From Raffaelea ambrosiae (taxonomy: Eukaryota > Ascomycota > Sordariomycetes > Ophiostomatales > Ophiostomataceae), in the NCBI GenBank assembly GCA_002778195.1, contig PCDI01000009.1:639984-703983 (forward strand): a stretch of 64,000 nt of DNA. Reading direction: 5' to 3'. This document shows, piece after piece, positions 12,724 through 23,493 of this stretch; positions within the stretch are counted from its first letter, which is position 1; every line of letters starts with the position of its first letter. A program made the position numbers and the translations under genes. The notes beneath the pieces are model-generated. The model saw nothing but the letters and a program-made list of their open reading frames with translations. It was not told the origin of the DNA and made no database searches.

Positions 12724-13557
12724 TCACAGATCCCATGCCTTCCACCCCTTGGTCTCGCCCGGCAGGCGCACCTTTTCGTACTCAGCCTTGGTCACCGCCC
12801 GCCACTCCTCGATGGGGATCCAGCCAATGTAAGCTCGGTCACCGAAGCCGCCCACCCAGTAGACCGCCGTCACCACCAGCCGCGCCCACGCCGACTCGTG
12901 GATCGGGTTGCCCGGCAGCCAGTACTTGGCGTCCGAGTGCGTCTTGACAAAGCACCGCGCCAGCGAGGATGTCGGCAGGTCCTGGCCTTCAATGGGCTCA
13001 AAGTAGCCGAACAGCGAGAACCGCGGGAGGGAGGCTGCAGAGTAGGCTGCGGAATGCGCCGCCTCGTCCTCGCTGCTGCTCCACCACGGAGCAGACCGTG
13101 AGGCCGGCTCATGGGGCGGCTCCCATTGCAGCGCCAGGCTCACGTTGGAGCCGGCCCGCGCGTTTTTGAATGTCGTCGCAATCGTAATCGCCAGCAGCGT
13201 CGGGTTGCCGGCCTGCTCCGGGTCGTCCTCCTCGCAGGCGGCAATGTACTCAGGCAGGCCGACGGGGACGCCCTTGAGGCCGAGCGGGCGGTTCTCGCGC
13301 GGATCCACAGCCTCGTTCGTGTCGTCCGGGAAGACGGTGGCGGTAATACCGATCGGCGTCAGGGCCAGGATGCGGCGGCCCAGCACCGCGGACTCGTACG
13401 AGGTCGGGATGCGGCCGGGAAACGTCTTTTGGTGAGCATGGTGCCCTTCGTTGACAAAGAGATGGTGGTCGTTGTCGTGGGCGACGAGCGGCTTGTCGAG
13501 GACGGCCGAGGCAGCCGCGCCGGTCGCCAGGAGGGCGGCAGAGAAGAAGGACTTCAT
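12724..13557 (-). CDS. Secreted CREG-like (PNPOx-like split barrel) protein
   Basis: Single exon of 277 aa, read from the ATG at 13557. The N-terminus MKSFFSAALLATGAAASA is a clear secretion signal with likely cleavage near residue 18. The mature part matches the CREG family, FMN-binding split-barrel proteins related to pyridoxamine 5'-phosphate oxidase that usually do not act as oxidases. Supporting blocks are GRRILALTPIGITATVFPDD, the LARCFVKTHSDAKYWLPGN block, and VYWVGGFGDRAYIGWIPIEE near the C-terminus. One N-glycosylation sequon (NVS) is visible. The role in fungi is not established; a vacuolar or secreted glycoprotein is an inference from animal CREG. A longer frame continues upstream of this ATG, but it is low-complexity and lacks a better start. 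Confidence 0.9.
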   Translation of the reverse strand: MKSFFSAALLATGAAASAVLDKPLVAHDNDHHLFVNEGHHAHQKTFPGRIPTSYESAVLGRRILALTPIGITATVFPDDTNEAVDPRENRPLGLKGVPVGLPEYIAACEEDDPEQAGNPTLLAITIATTFKNARAGSNVSLALQWEPPHEPASRSAPWWSSSEDEAAHSAAYSAASLPRFSLFGYFEPIEGQDLPTSSLARCFVKTHSDAKYWLPGNPIHESAWARLVVTAVYWVGGFGDRAYIGWIPIEEWRAVTKAEYEKVRLPGETKGWKAWDL

Positions 13558-16500
13558 GATTGGAGAAGAAGGAAGAAGAAAAAAAAAAGGAGACCGAAAT
13601 GCTTTTAACCGATCACTGATCTTGGAATGGTTTGAGTTGAAGGGTTGCCTGGAGGCCGAAGGCAGAGAGGAGGAGAAGGCGGGAGGGAGGAAGAAATATA
13701 GAGGGGGTGTGAGGCAAGCTAGGCGGGAAATGGAGCAAGCGAGTTTGGGGCCTTCGGGGCTTTTTGGAGCAGTTTGTAGCCAGCGGATACCCACCCGCTT
13801 CTTTTTTTTTATCAGATGGAGTGATAAGATGCAGTTGCAGAATGGAGGTGTCGAGTGGAGGAGGGGACCGCGGCGGTTTAAATTGGGCTCGACCGTCCGC
13901 GCCGCCGAGCAAGTTCCCACCAGACTCCTCTCAGAGGAATCGGGAGCTATGAGCAGGAAAATGTACGCCAGTACGCCTTGCAGCTATAGCTTGGAAGAAA
14001 GAGGAAAGTGCTCCCCACCGGGAAAGGCGTCCATGGTTCGTTGGAATACTCGTGACGGGCCAGCGAAGAGAGGGCGGGGGCCATGTGCGCACACATACTA
14101 TGTAGAAGGTGGGCTGGCTTGCCAAGTCGGGGAGGGAAGGAACGACTGGCAGAAAAGTCCGAGGCAAGGGGAGGGGATTCAGTCACCGGATGGGGAGGAA
14201 TGACCGGAGCTTGTCAAGCGAAGCCCCCAAGCAGCACGAGTCCGGCTGGGCACATTGGCCAGAAGCAAAGGGACCCCCATCGGCAGCCACCACGGCACTC
14301 TAGGCAGTGGAGGCGCTACCTTGCTTGGCAGCTCTTTCTGACAGTGGCACTTTTTTTCTATATACATAGTAACTACATAACAGCACTACTCGTATAAGTG
14401 TGGTGGAGGCTGTTCGGCCTCGTCTAGGCCGCCCTCCTATTTTTCTTCTTCTAGGCAGGTCGTTGAAAGTCTACATAATAGGCGTCGTGTTCTGTTCTGG
14501 GCTTTTCCCCCCACCCACAACGTTCTTGCTGTCGCAATCTTTTCAAGGCGCCTTTGTCACTTTCTAGGCGCTTAGCAGGCAAGCCAACAAGCAGGCAGGG
14601 GCAATGCACAAAACAGGCCACTCCAAGAAGGCCAGGCGGGGAAAACAATCAACACCAAACAGCAAGGAAGGGGGGCAACGGGTATCTTCGGATGTAGGTT
14701 GTAGGTTGTAAAAGCTTGTGGGAGCATTTTTGATGTGTAAGGGAAGAAAAAAGGTTTCCAAGCACAGGATTGCAAAAGCATTCACTAGTGGAGGCAAAGC
14801 TCCCACGGCGCCGAGACGAGGCGGCCGAAGACGGCGGTCTAGAAAATCGCGTGGTTTTTTTTTTCGATTTGGGGGAGGGGCCTGTGCGTGGCTCAACTCG
14901 TTAGCAGCCTGCCAGGCTTGCCCGTCCCCACACAAACTTCAAAACGAGTCTACCATAACGACGGAGCGGTGGCTCCTTCCCAAACGGCCAGGCGAACTCC
15001 GATGACGACAGACATGTAAAAGAAACGAGGCACGACATTACGCAGGTGTGGATCACCACCACAAGGAATTGTGCGCGTTACCGATTCATTGGCAACGACC
15101 CGACAGCTCAACACCTTAGTTATACGGCACAAGTGAATAAATATCCTCACTCACAGACCAATTCCACAGCGACGTCATTGTAGACTGACCGGGTCAGCAC
15201 TGTCGACACCTCCAGCGCTTTCGGTAATATGGTTAGACTACTCGCAGATAATGGTCGGGAAGTGTATCGCTGACAGAGCGTCGAACCCGTGAACTTGCGA
15301 GGCGTTCCATAGTAAATTGATTCTCCCATATCCCCTTCCTTCCCTTCATCATTCTATACCAGATCGAACAGAGACGACAACTTGACCACCGTGTGCTCGC
15401 GGGGTCGACGACATTTTCGACGTATGCATACTTGCAGCCAAATAGGGCCTGGATGCATTTGAGCTCGTTGCTTCTTTCGTCCTTCACCACTTTCAATTTC
15501 TTGTGCTGTTTAGTCACACAATTGCGGTTACCGAGAGAGGCTCTTCTTAAAGTCCTCAATTGTCATCTTGTTGAGAGGTTGGCAGTGAAAACCACGGCGA
15601 CTTTGGAAGTACGTTAAATTGATTGTAGTCACTGTTGGGGCAGCTTTAGCCGCCTTAGATTCCTCTACCTTTTCCAATGTCTGCGAAAAAACGAAAAGGC
15701 GGACAGAAAGCAAAAATCGCCCTTTGCAGTTTTTTACTATTTGGTCTGCTTCTTCCTCTCTCGTTCTTTCTCTCTTTCACATGTCCGCAATAGTCGATCA
15801 TTTCTTGTCATTCAACATCTCGCACACAATAACGATATTTCACTATATTTATAGCCTTCTTTTTGGTTTCTTCGGGATGTGAATTTTCAAGTTGTGTTGC
15901 ATCTTGTAGTACATTAGTTATCGCGAGGTTCGGCTTGACTATGGACCCACTTTTCAGTTGAGGCAGCCTTGTATTAGTCCAGTGAAAACAACTATTAAAG
16001 ACCGCGTGCACAAGGAAACAAACAGCTAGGGCATCTGCTTTCTTTCACCCTCTTTAATCTTCTTTGATCCTGAAGGTGCTCGCAAAAGGGTTTCTTGAGC
16101 TGGCTCAGCGCAGCGCTCGCTAGAGATACCGAGCACGTAATTTTAGACCCTTGCAGGCACGTAAAGAAAGTCGTTGCGGCGCTTGCAATGCCATTCAACT
16201 TCCCCCGACTCCGATTCCAAAAGCGTTTTGAAACCAAGGATTCAGCATATCCCAGGCTTTAGGGTCAGCTAGCATCTAATCGATTGTACAAAAATAACCA
16301 GGACAAGGGACAAAATGCCTCTCATGACATGTCAAATTTCAGGGTATTGTTTTGAAGGGACCAAGAAGGCGATCTGGACTGCCGGGATGCTTTTGGGATG
16401 CTTTCTGCTACACTTTCATTTTTTGGTGTGACCACTCCACGCTCAATGAAAAATGTTAAAGTGAAGGGCCTCTGCGGTCTACTCTATGCGGTCTTGCGCC

Positions 16501-16707
16501 TTGTCACTTGGTTCCAGTCGTCCCTTCGGTTGGGACCTCCAGCAACATAGGGGTGTCCTAGGAGATGTTTAAGGAGGGCGTTCCACTGATTCAACCCGGT
16601 TATCCAAAGTGCCAGCTTTCCCAAATCTTTTCGTTTTACTCACCAGGCGTCTTTCTTCTCAGTTATACAACAAGAGCCGACTTTCCCGACCTATACTCGG
16701 CACAAAC
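13558..16707. other. Intergenic, CREG promoter and AT-richer flank
   Basis: The first few hundred bases are the CREG promoter; TATATTT on the minus strand near 13697 is a possible TATA element about 140 bp before the ATG. TACTATGTA-type motifs lie at 14096 and 14363, with TACTCGTA at 14387. From about 15 kb the sequence becomes more AT-rich and no intact gene is seen up to the kinase pseudogene. Confidence 0.5.
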
Positions 16708-17930
16708 ATGGACACTGCAAGCGAAGGCTCTGATGGCCCTCCCTATGAATACATCGAGGGGGTCGAGGACCTGGATTCTTACGCACCTGGTGGCTATCAC
16801 CCTGTCAAGACAGGAGATGTGTTCCATGACCGGTACCAAATCGTGCAAAAGCTGGGTCATGGCGGGTACTTGGCTGTGTGGCTCGCTCGTGACAATGCTG
16901 CCAGCCAAGATCGGCATCGCCAAGCTAGATACGCTAGCAGACGAAGTGAAAATTATGAAGGCCTTGTCTGCCTCAGCCTCCGTAAGCACGCACCCTGGGA
17001 GCGATCTCATTACTTCTGTATTGGACTCTTTCCAAGTCCAAGGCTCAGATGGGACACACACTTGCTACACCACCCTTCCAGCGCGTTACTCCATCCAAGA
17101 GGCACTGGAAAACTAAACCTTCCACCTGGAAGTATCGCGAGCATTTGCTGGAGGATTTTCCTTGGCTGTCGCCTATTTGCATTCTCGGGGTTACGTACAT
17201 GGAGGCATGCTGATCTGAGATTCGGGACCACTTTCGTTTTCCTTTTTTTAACATTAAAGTACTAAATTCTGTGTGTTCGATAGGCATTCACCTTGTGAAT
17301 ACTCTTATGAGGATCCTTACCTCTAGCCTCAACCCGCTTTCTGTCGAGCAGTTTTTTGACACTTATGGCAGTCCGCACACCGGGAAATTTGGCAGATTTG
17401 ATGGTGAATCGTTGTCGTGTCATGTGACCAAGGAAGCTGTCTATCCATTTCGCCGTTTTCTCTGGAACGTACCGAATACTAAACTCTCGCGGATGCTGTG
17501 CTTCTTCTCAATGCCTTTGGAGAAGCCTGTCCTGCGTCTCCAGAACCAGGACAGTGAGAAGTACGCCTAGCCAAGGACAGCCATACACCCCAGCTTATGT
17601 GACCAAACTCCAAGCAATTTGACGAGAACAGTCATCGAAGAGACATTGAAGAAACGCTCTATAGATCGCCCCAGGGAACCCCAACAATTGACCTAGCTTT
17701 TGAAGAGGGGGTACAAATAAATGTACAGAGGAAAACATAACCTGGGTGTCAGCGATAAAGAGAGAACTGCATTCCTGACCTGATACGACGCATGCTTACG
17801 TACCGTCCCGAAGAACGTCTCTCTATCCGGGAGGTCCTGGAGTCTGAATGAATGGTTCGTTGGGCACTGCCAAACTACGAACGTAGCCTGAAGGCTGTCG
17901 AGGAAGCGGAAAAGAACGCGTGTGCGCAGA
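16708..17930 (+). pseudogene. Decayed SRPK-type protein kinase
   Basis: Remnant of a fungal SRPK-like serine kinase. It opens with an ATG and a conserved N-terminus (EDLDSYAPGGYHPVKTGD, then DRYQIVQKLGHGGYLAVWLA). A frameshift near 16900 moves the match to another frame (KIGIAKLDTLADEVKIMKAL). A TAA stop lies in frame at 17114. A probable intron at 17205-17283 has a GC donor, a TACTAAAT branch site and a TAG acceptor. Further shifts follow near 17450 and 17560. The C-lobe end is recognisable (RRMLTYRPEERLSIREVLES) but its conserved Trp codon is TGA at 17849. The catalytic-loop HGD reads HGG and the DFG-like motif reads AFG, so both catalytic Asp residues are lost. It cannot make an active kinase. 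Confidence 0.88.
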
Positions 17931-18440
17931 ACACCGAAAAAATCGGCGGAGAGAACAACGGAGGAGACTGGGGATATTGGGGGGAGGACATCGGAGGAGG
18001 ACAATACAGAGGAGAACGACAACATTGAGAGTGAAATGAACATTGAACGAGAGAAATATGTCGAAGTGGAAACTATTTATGAATATTCCACTGTGAAAGA
18101 GGCCCTTGGAGAACAGTCCATTGAACGACTGCCCATTGGAGAGGAACCCGTTGAAGAGACCCCTATTGAAGAGGCGTCTATTGAGGAAATCACTGAGAAA
18201 GAGGTCACTGAAGGAGAAAATAACGAAGAGAGCCCCACCGTTGATCCAGGGATCAAGAGAGACGAGACTGTTGAGAAGGAAGAGAAAGAGGATGAGCATA
18301 AGAAGGGAGTGGAGAAGAAAGAAAATATGGCCAGGAACGAAGATAAGAAGGAGGAAGACGGGAAGAAGAAGGAGCAGAAAAAAGCCAGGAGTCAGCAGAT
18401 CAAGGAGGAGAGCTTTGGGAGGTCTGGTACTAAATTGTAG
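17922..18440 (+). other. Glu/Lys-rich open frame after the dead kinase
   Basis: A 172-codon open frame without a good ATG at its start, overlapping the end of the kinase remnant in another frame. It encodes a very acidic then mixed-charge sequence with degenerate short repeats around PIEEASIEE. It may be the frame-shifted tail of the old kinase gene or a by-product of purine-rich repeat DNA. No domain is recognised. Confidence 0.35.
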
Positions 18441-19172
18441 GAGAAAATACCTGTCAAGGAAGCAAAGGTACCGGAAACGGCCAACATGGAGAAGGCATTC
18501 GGAAAAAGCAGCCTGAAGAGGATAATGTCAGAGTAGTGATGATGGAAGGGGGTTGAAGTCACGTACCAGGACCATTCCGCCGAGCTTTTCGTAATAGTTT
18601 TGTATTTACACACATACACCGTTGTTATTATCATAGCTCGGATTCTGCCATTCCTCACTAGACTGTATTCACATCCACACGCCGTGTGCGTAGTTGCCTA
18701 TTTCGGAAGTACCCATACACGAAGCATCTTAGTCGGAGAAAACTGTCACCGAGCCCGACACTGGCCCACAGTGCCAAGCCAGTGCAGGAGGGGCTCATTG
18801 CACGGCCGGTCACCGCGACTGCTAGTGAACAGGTAGCTCTTAGACCTAAGGCCGATTTACAGCAGACGTCGTTGGCCAACACTCGGCAACCCTCCTGACA
18901 AGCCCGTGAGCCCGCCTTTCCAGCACCCTCCTCGAAGAACACACCACGTGTACCTCCACGACAGGACACTTACCCACAAGACTGCGACAAGCATACTCTT
19001 GCGCAAACGCGGGCAATTGCGTCGGCTCCAGCCCAGGGGCGTTGCGATCTTGGTTCTCGTCTCCATCCACTTCCTCCTTTCTTCGAGCTGTCTCAACAAG
19101 CCCAGTAGCGGTCGTTTTCGGAGCTCGATACCGCCAATCGCATTCCCCTCTTCCCCCTCGCACTTTCCCAAG
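18441..19172. other. Intergenic, SLY1 promoter
   Basis: No gene recognised. It holds the transition from the AT-richer island to the housekeeping block and the SLY1 leader, with pyrimidine-rich stretches just before the ATG at 19173. Confidence 0.55.
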
Positions 19173-21732
19173 ATGTTCTCACTCAGGGACAAGCAGATCG
19201 CTGCGCTCAAGCGCATGCTGAATCTGAACCAGGACAGCCCCGACGCCAACGACGACGACCTGCAGTTGACACAAGGCGGACAGAAGCAGAAGCAGCAGCA
19301 GCTGGGCGTGCTGGGACCAGATGGAGAGCTGATCTGGAAGGTGCTGGTGTTTGACGATCTCGGAATGCAGATTGTCAGCAGCGTGCTGCGCGTCAGCGAC
19401 CTGCGGTCATTGGTACTTCTAACCAGCCTGTCCCGACAGGGTGTTGGCAAGCGCATATAGCTAACATGCCGTAGGGCGTCACGATGCACATGCACCTCTC
19501 AGCCAACCGCCACAAGATCGAAGATGTGCCGGTCATCTACCTTGTCGAGCCGTCCTCGCCCAACCTCAAGGCCATTACCCACGACCTCCAAAAGGGCCTC
19601 TATTCTCCCGCCTACATCAACTTCCTTTCCTCGATACCACGGCCTCTGCTGGAGGACTTTGCGTCTGAGACTGTCGCGAACGGCACACAAGAGCATGTCA
19701 GTAGTGGAGCAAGACTGTGAGCCGTGTAGTACGCTGAGCTGGAGGCTGACTAGAGTGGCAGATTGCGCAACTGTACGACCAATACCTCAACTTCATCTGC
19801 GCCGACCGCGACCTGTTCAGCCTTGGCATGCAGAAGGACCACACATACTGGGCTCTCAACTCGGCGAAGACCAAGGATGAGGAGTTGGAACAAGTCATAA
19901 ACAAAGTCGTCAGCGGGTAAGTTAGTTCTGTAGTAGAGCTCTTTGCCCTTGCGCCACGATACGGGAAGCTGACAACCATCTGTAGACTTTTCAGTGTCGT
20001 TGTAACAATGGGTAAGTACCAGCCTAGCTTGCTAACCACACGTAAGTCTCGTGCTGACTGCTCTAGGCGTCATCCCAATTATCCGCTGTCCAAAGGGCAT
20101 GGCTGCAGAGATGGTTGCGACGAAGCTCGACCGCAAGCTCCGGGATCATCTACTGAGCTCCAAGGACAACATGTTTGCCAGCAGTGGACGGTCGAGCACA
20201 CCAGCGTCCAGACCAGTGCTTATCATCCTCGATCGAAACGTCGATCTCACCAGCATGCTGTCACACTCGTGGACGTACCAGAGCTTGGTTAATGACGTTC
20301 TGGAAATGAAGTTGAACCGGGTGACCATTGAGACCCCGGTTGACGAGAAGAATCCAGGCAAGGGTGCGACCAAAAAGTCTTACGACATTGCGGCGACTGA
20401 TTTCTTCTGGAACAAGAACGCGCCGCTGCCGTTCCCACAGGTGGCCGAGGACATTGATGCCGAGCTGAGTCGGTACAAGCAGGATACTAGCGAGATCACG
20501 CGAAAGACGGGCGCATCTTCGATTGAGGACCTACAGAACGACATGACTGCAGGTGCACAGCATCTAAAGGCAGCGATAACACTGCTGCCCGAGCTGCGGG
20601 AGCGGAAAGCTGTGCTGGATATACACATGTAAGATGACTAGATGACTTTTGACAAGAACAAGGCGCACGTGCAAGGTACTGACGGTTGACTGCAGGAACA
20701 TCTTGGCGGCGCTATTGAACGGCATCAAGGACCGACAACTGGACAACTTCTTCCAGCTAGAGGAGAACATCTCCAAGATGACCAAGGTGCAGGTGTTGGA
20801 GCTGATCAACGACGGCAGCAAGGGCACGAACCCGACAGACAAGCTGCGTCTATTTGTCATCTGGTTCCTCACGACGGAGCAGGACGTCAACCGCGCAGAG
20901 TGGACGCAGTTTGACGAGGCTCTGAAGAATGCCGGCGCCAACACGTCCTCTCTCGGCTACATTCGACAGTAAGGCATTCTCGGGTGGTTTTTTTTTCTTT
21001 TTCTTAAACAGAAATGGGACATGGGGCTAACAGAACAGGGTGCGCGCAACTACCAAGATGACGCAGTTGACGATGATCCACAACACGCCGCAGCAGTCGG
21101 CATCGGCGTCGAACGACCTCTTTGGCCGGTTCTCGTCCATCTCGTCGCGGCTGACGGACCGGCTCAAGGAGACGGGCGTGCCGACGAACCTGTCGGCCAA
21201 CCTGGAGTCGATTGTGGGTTCGATCAAGAACTTCTTGCCAGCCAACCGTGACCTGACGGTGACGAGCATTGTCGGCTCGATTATGGATCCGGGCACGTCC
21301 AACAGCTCGGCCATTATGAAGACGGAGAACTACCTGTATTTTGACCCGCGCAACTCGCATGCTCGGGGCAGCATGCCGCCGCCATCATCTATGATACGGG
21401 GCGGCAGCAACAGTGGAGCACCAGGTGGTGTTGGTGCATCCATGCCGGGAAGCGGAGCCGGTCTGGGGGCGCAGGGTCCTGGTACGGGCGCGTCGTTTGG
21501 ACAGCGGCGGCAAGGGTTCAGCGACGCGATTGTGTTTGTCGTAGGTGGCGGCAGCATCGACGAGTTTGGTAACCTGCAGGAGTGGGTGGGCCGGACGAGC
21601 GGCAACAGTGGCAGCGGTGGTAGCGGCAGCGGCGACCGGACAAAGCGGCGGGTGGTGTACGGAGCGACGGAGCTGCTGAACGCAGAAGAGTTCTTCACGG
21701 AAGAGCTGGAGCGGCTGGGCAAGGAGACATGA
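19173..21732 (+). CDS. SLY1: Sec1/Munc18-family protein Sly1
   Basis: Sec1/Munc18 protein that binds the syntaxin Sed5 and supports SNARE assembly in ER-Golgi traffic. Seven exons give 723 aa: 19173-19412, 19475-19696, 19762-19916, 19986-20011, 20067-20628, 20696-20968 and 21039-21732. All junctions are GT-AG and in phase, including a 26-nt exon. Matching blocks include MFSLRDKQIAALKRMLNLNQ at the N-terminus, LIWKVLVFDDLGMQIVSSVL, VPVIYLVEPSSPNL, RPVLIILDRNVDLTSMLSHS and, near the end, VFVVGGGSIDEFGNLQEW. The C-terminal region carries a Gly/Ser-rich insertion just before that last block. The length is somewhat above the yeast protein (666 aa), mostly because of low-complexity insertions. It is convergent with LRP1. 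Confidence 0.97.
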
Positions 21733-22448
21733 GGGCATTGGGAGAATGGGACGACAGGTTAAAAACACATAAAACAAGTAGAGCATGCGGGGCTCAATAG
21801 AGGGTTCATAATTGAAAGGAGCAAGAAGACTACAGTCACATTGGGCATTATAAAAAATCGAAAAAAAGGCAATGCGTGTACATAAAATGAGACACGAAGG
21901 ACCATAAAAACCCGGAGACAGCGTCAAGAAGGTTTTCAATATATTTGCAAGTCACAGTTCAGCATGCATGGGGGCAGAAAGACCATAAAAGTGAACGGGT
22001 GGGAGTGGAAGAGAAATGCAACGTGGGTATCAATTTTGAAGTGAACATGGGAACTATGCTACTCTAATATAGTCTCGACGCAAGAATCTCCGTGCAGTAG
22101 ATTCTCTACTTCGTCTTGCCATGCGTTGGCTGCAACATGACCCTGTTTTTAGCAGCAGCGTCTACGTTGGACTGAGGCTGTTTCCAAGTCTCAGGCCGAA
22201 CTAGTTCGCCAATCTGTTGTGGGCATGCTGCGTTGTTGAAATGTCTCCTGCACGGCGCTGTGTGTTATCGTCAGAGCGGTCCCCATTAGAGTGGTCCCCA
22301 TTCCTAGAGCTTGGAAAACAAGTCTACTGAAGTCTTGCTCTTCGTTTTGACATGAGACGACGTGCCGCATGTTTTGTCTCTTCTCGGTCTTCTCTCGGTC
22401 TTCTCTCAGCTATTTTTGTTGTTTCGTGTCGTCATTTTCTCTCTTCTT
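21733..22448. other. Convergent 3' intergenic region
   Basis: 3' flanks of SLY1 and LRP1. AT-rich with A-runs near 21850; no gene recognised. Confidence 0.6.
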
Positions 22449-23048
22449 TCAAGCTGGCCGAGATCCCCGTGCATACGGGTGGTGATGAGAACCCTTGTAC
22501 TTTGAGGACCGCTTGTGGTGACGTCGGTTGCCGCTGCCACCAGGCGACGGCGTGCGTGATATCTCACTCCCGCTTGCACCTCCTGTCCCCGTCCCTGTTC
22601 CGGCCGAATTACCGGCCGCCCGCGCCTCCTTCACCAGCTGGTCGAGCTGCGATTTGACTTCAGAGCTGTCCATATCGGCGCGCACAAAGCGGATGGCGGC
22701 CGCCTTGTCGAGACGAGAAGTCGGTCCCTTGTCTGAGCCGTCTGCCGCCTTTTCGACTTCGGCAATCTTGGCCATGTACTGGCGCACACGCAGCAGCTCG
22801 CGGTAGACGGCGTGGTTGCGGGCGTCGACGCCGGCGAGGCCAAGGCCGCAGAAGAGGGTGGACTCGAGGGCATAGCTAGAGAGGACATGGAGCTTGGCCT
22901 TGTCGAGGAGGGGAAGCCGGAGGGCAGCATTGGCGAGGTTGTTGCTGGCGGCGTTTTTCTTGTCCTGCAGCAAGAGCGGCTCCATGGCGGCCTCGAGACG
23001 GTCAAGGTCGGCAGCGAGCTGGACAATGCGCGGCTGGAGATCATCCAT
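22449..23048 (-). CDS. LRP1: Nuclear exosome cofactor Lrp1/Rrp47 (C1D family)
   Basis: Single exon of 199 aa beginning MDDLQPRIVQLAADLDRLEA. It matches the Sas10/Utp3/C1D family: a helical N-terminal half (about aa 1-100) with LLLQDKKNAASNNLANAALR and YALESTLFCGLGLAGVDARN, followed by a polar Gly/Ser/Thr linker and a basic His/Lys/Arg-rich tail. In yeast this protein binds the N-terminal PMC2NT domain of Rrp6 and RNA, and helps the nuclear exosome in 3' processing of 5.8S rRNA, snRNA and snoRNA. The basic tail fits RNA binding. Head-to-head with the PanE-like gene. Confidence 0.92.
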   Translation of the reverse strand: MDDLQPRIVQLAADLDRLEAAMEPLLLQDKKNAASNNLANAALRLPLLDKAKLHVLSSYALESTLFCGLGLAGVDARNHAVYRELLRVRQYMAKIAEVEKAADGSDKGPTSRLDKAAAIRFVRADMDSSEVKSQLDQLVKEARAAGNSAGTGTGTGGASGSEISRTPSPGGSGNRRHHKRSSKYKGSHHHPYARGSRPA

Positions 23049-23493
23049 GATGGAGCGTTGTTTGTGTGTATGTGTGGGTAGATGTAACGAGGGTACTTTT
23101 ATGTGTTGTAGCCGTGTGAGGCGATCTGGTGGCCGTTTGCTGTGCTGGGGAACAGCGAGAACTTTCAGAGCTTAAAATTTCAGACAGCTGCCAGAACTGG
23201 CCAATCAGAGCGCTGGCATACAGTGCGCGATAAGATAGGGATATCGGAAAGAAGCGCAGCACCCCCCAAAAATCCCAAAATTGGTTTAGACGGAAAATAC
23301 GCCAACTTTTTTCCACGGCCTGAAAGCCCTTCAACCAAGCCGACCTCGACCCTCCCCGTTCACGCCCCGCGACGACAACGACGACGACGACGACGACGAC
23401 ACGTGAGATAGCACGTTAGCACACAGAGGAATACGTTGGACTTCTCTGTGACGATCAATTGACGAATCCCAGCCCCACCGAGGCGACCGGCAA
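23049..23493. promoter_or_regulatory. Divergent promoter between LRP1 and the PanE-like gene
   Basis: About 445 bp between two divergent genes. It contains a GAC trinucleotide repeat at 23371-23402, next to an ACGTGA sequence. No TATA box was assigned. Confidence 0.45.
23371..23402. repeat. (GAC)n microsatellite
   Basis: About ten GAC units with one interruption (GACAAC), in the shared upstream region of two divergent genes. Confidence 0.95.
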
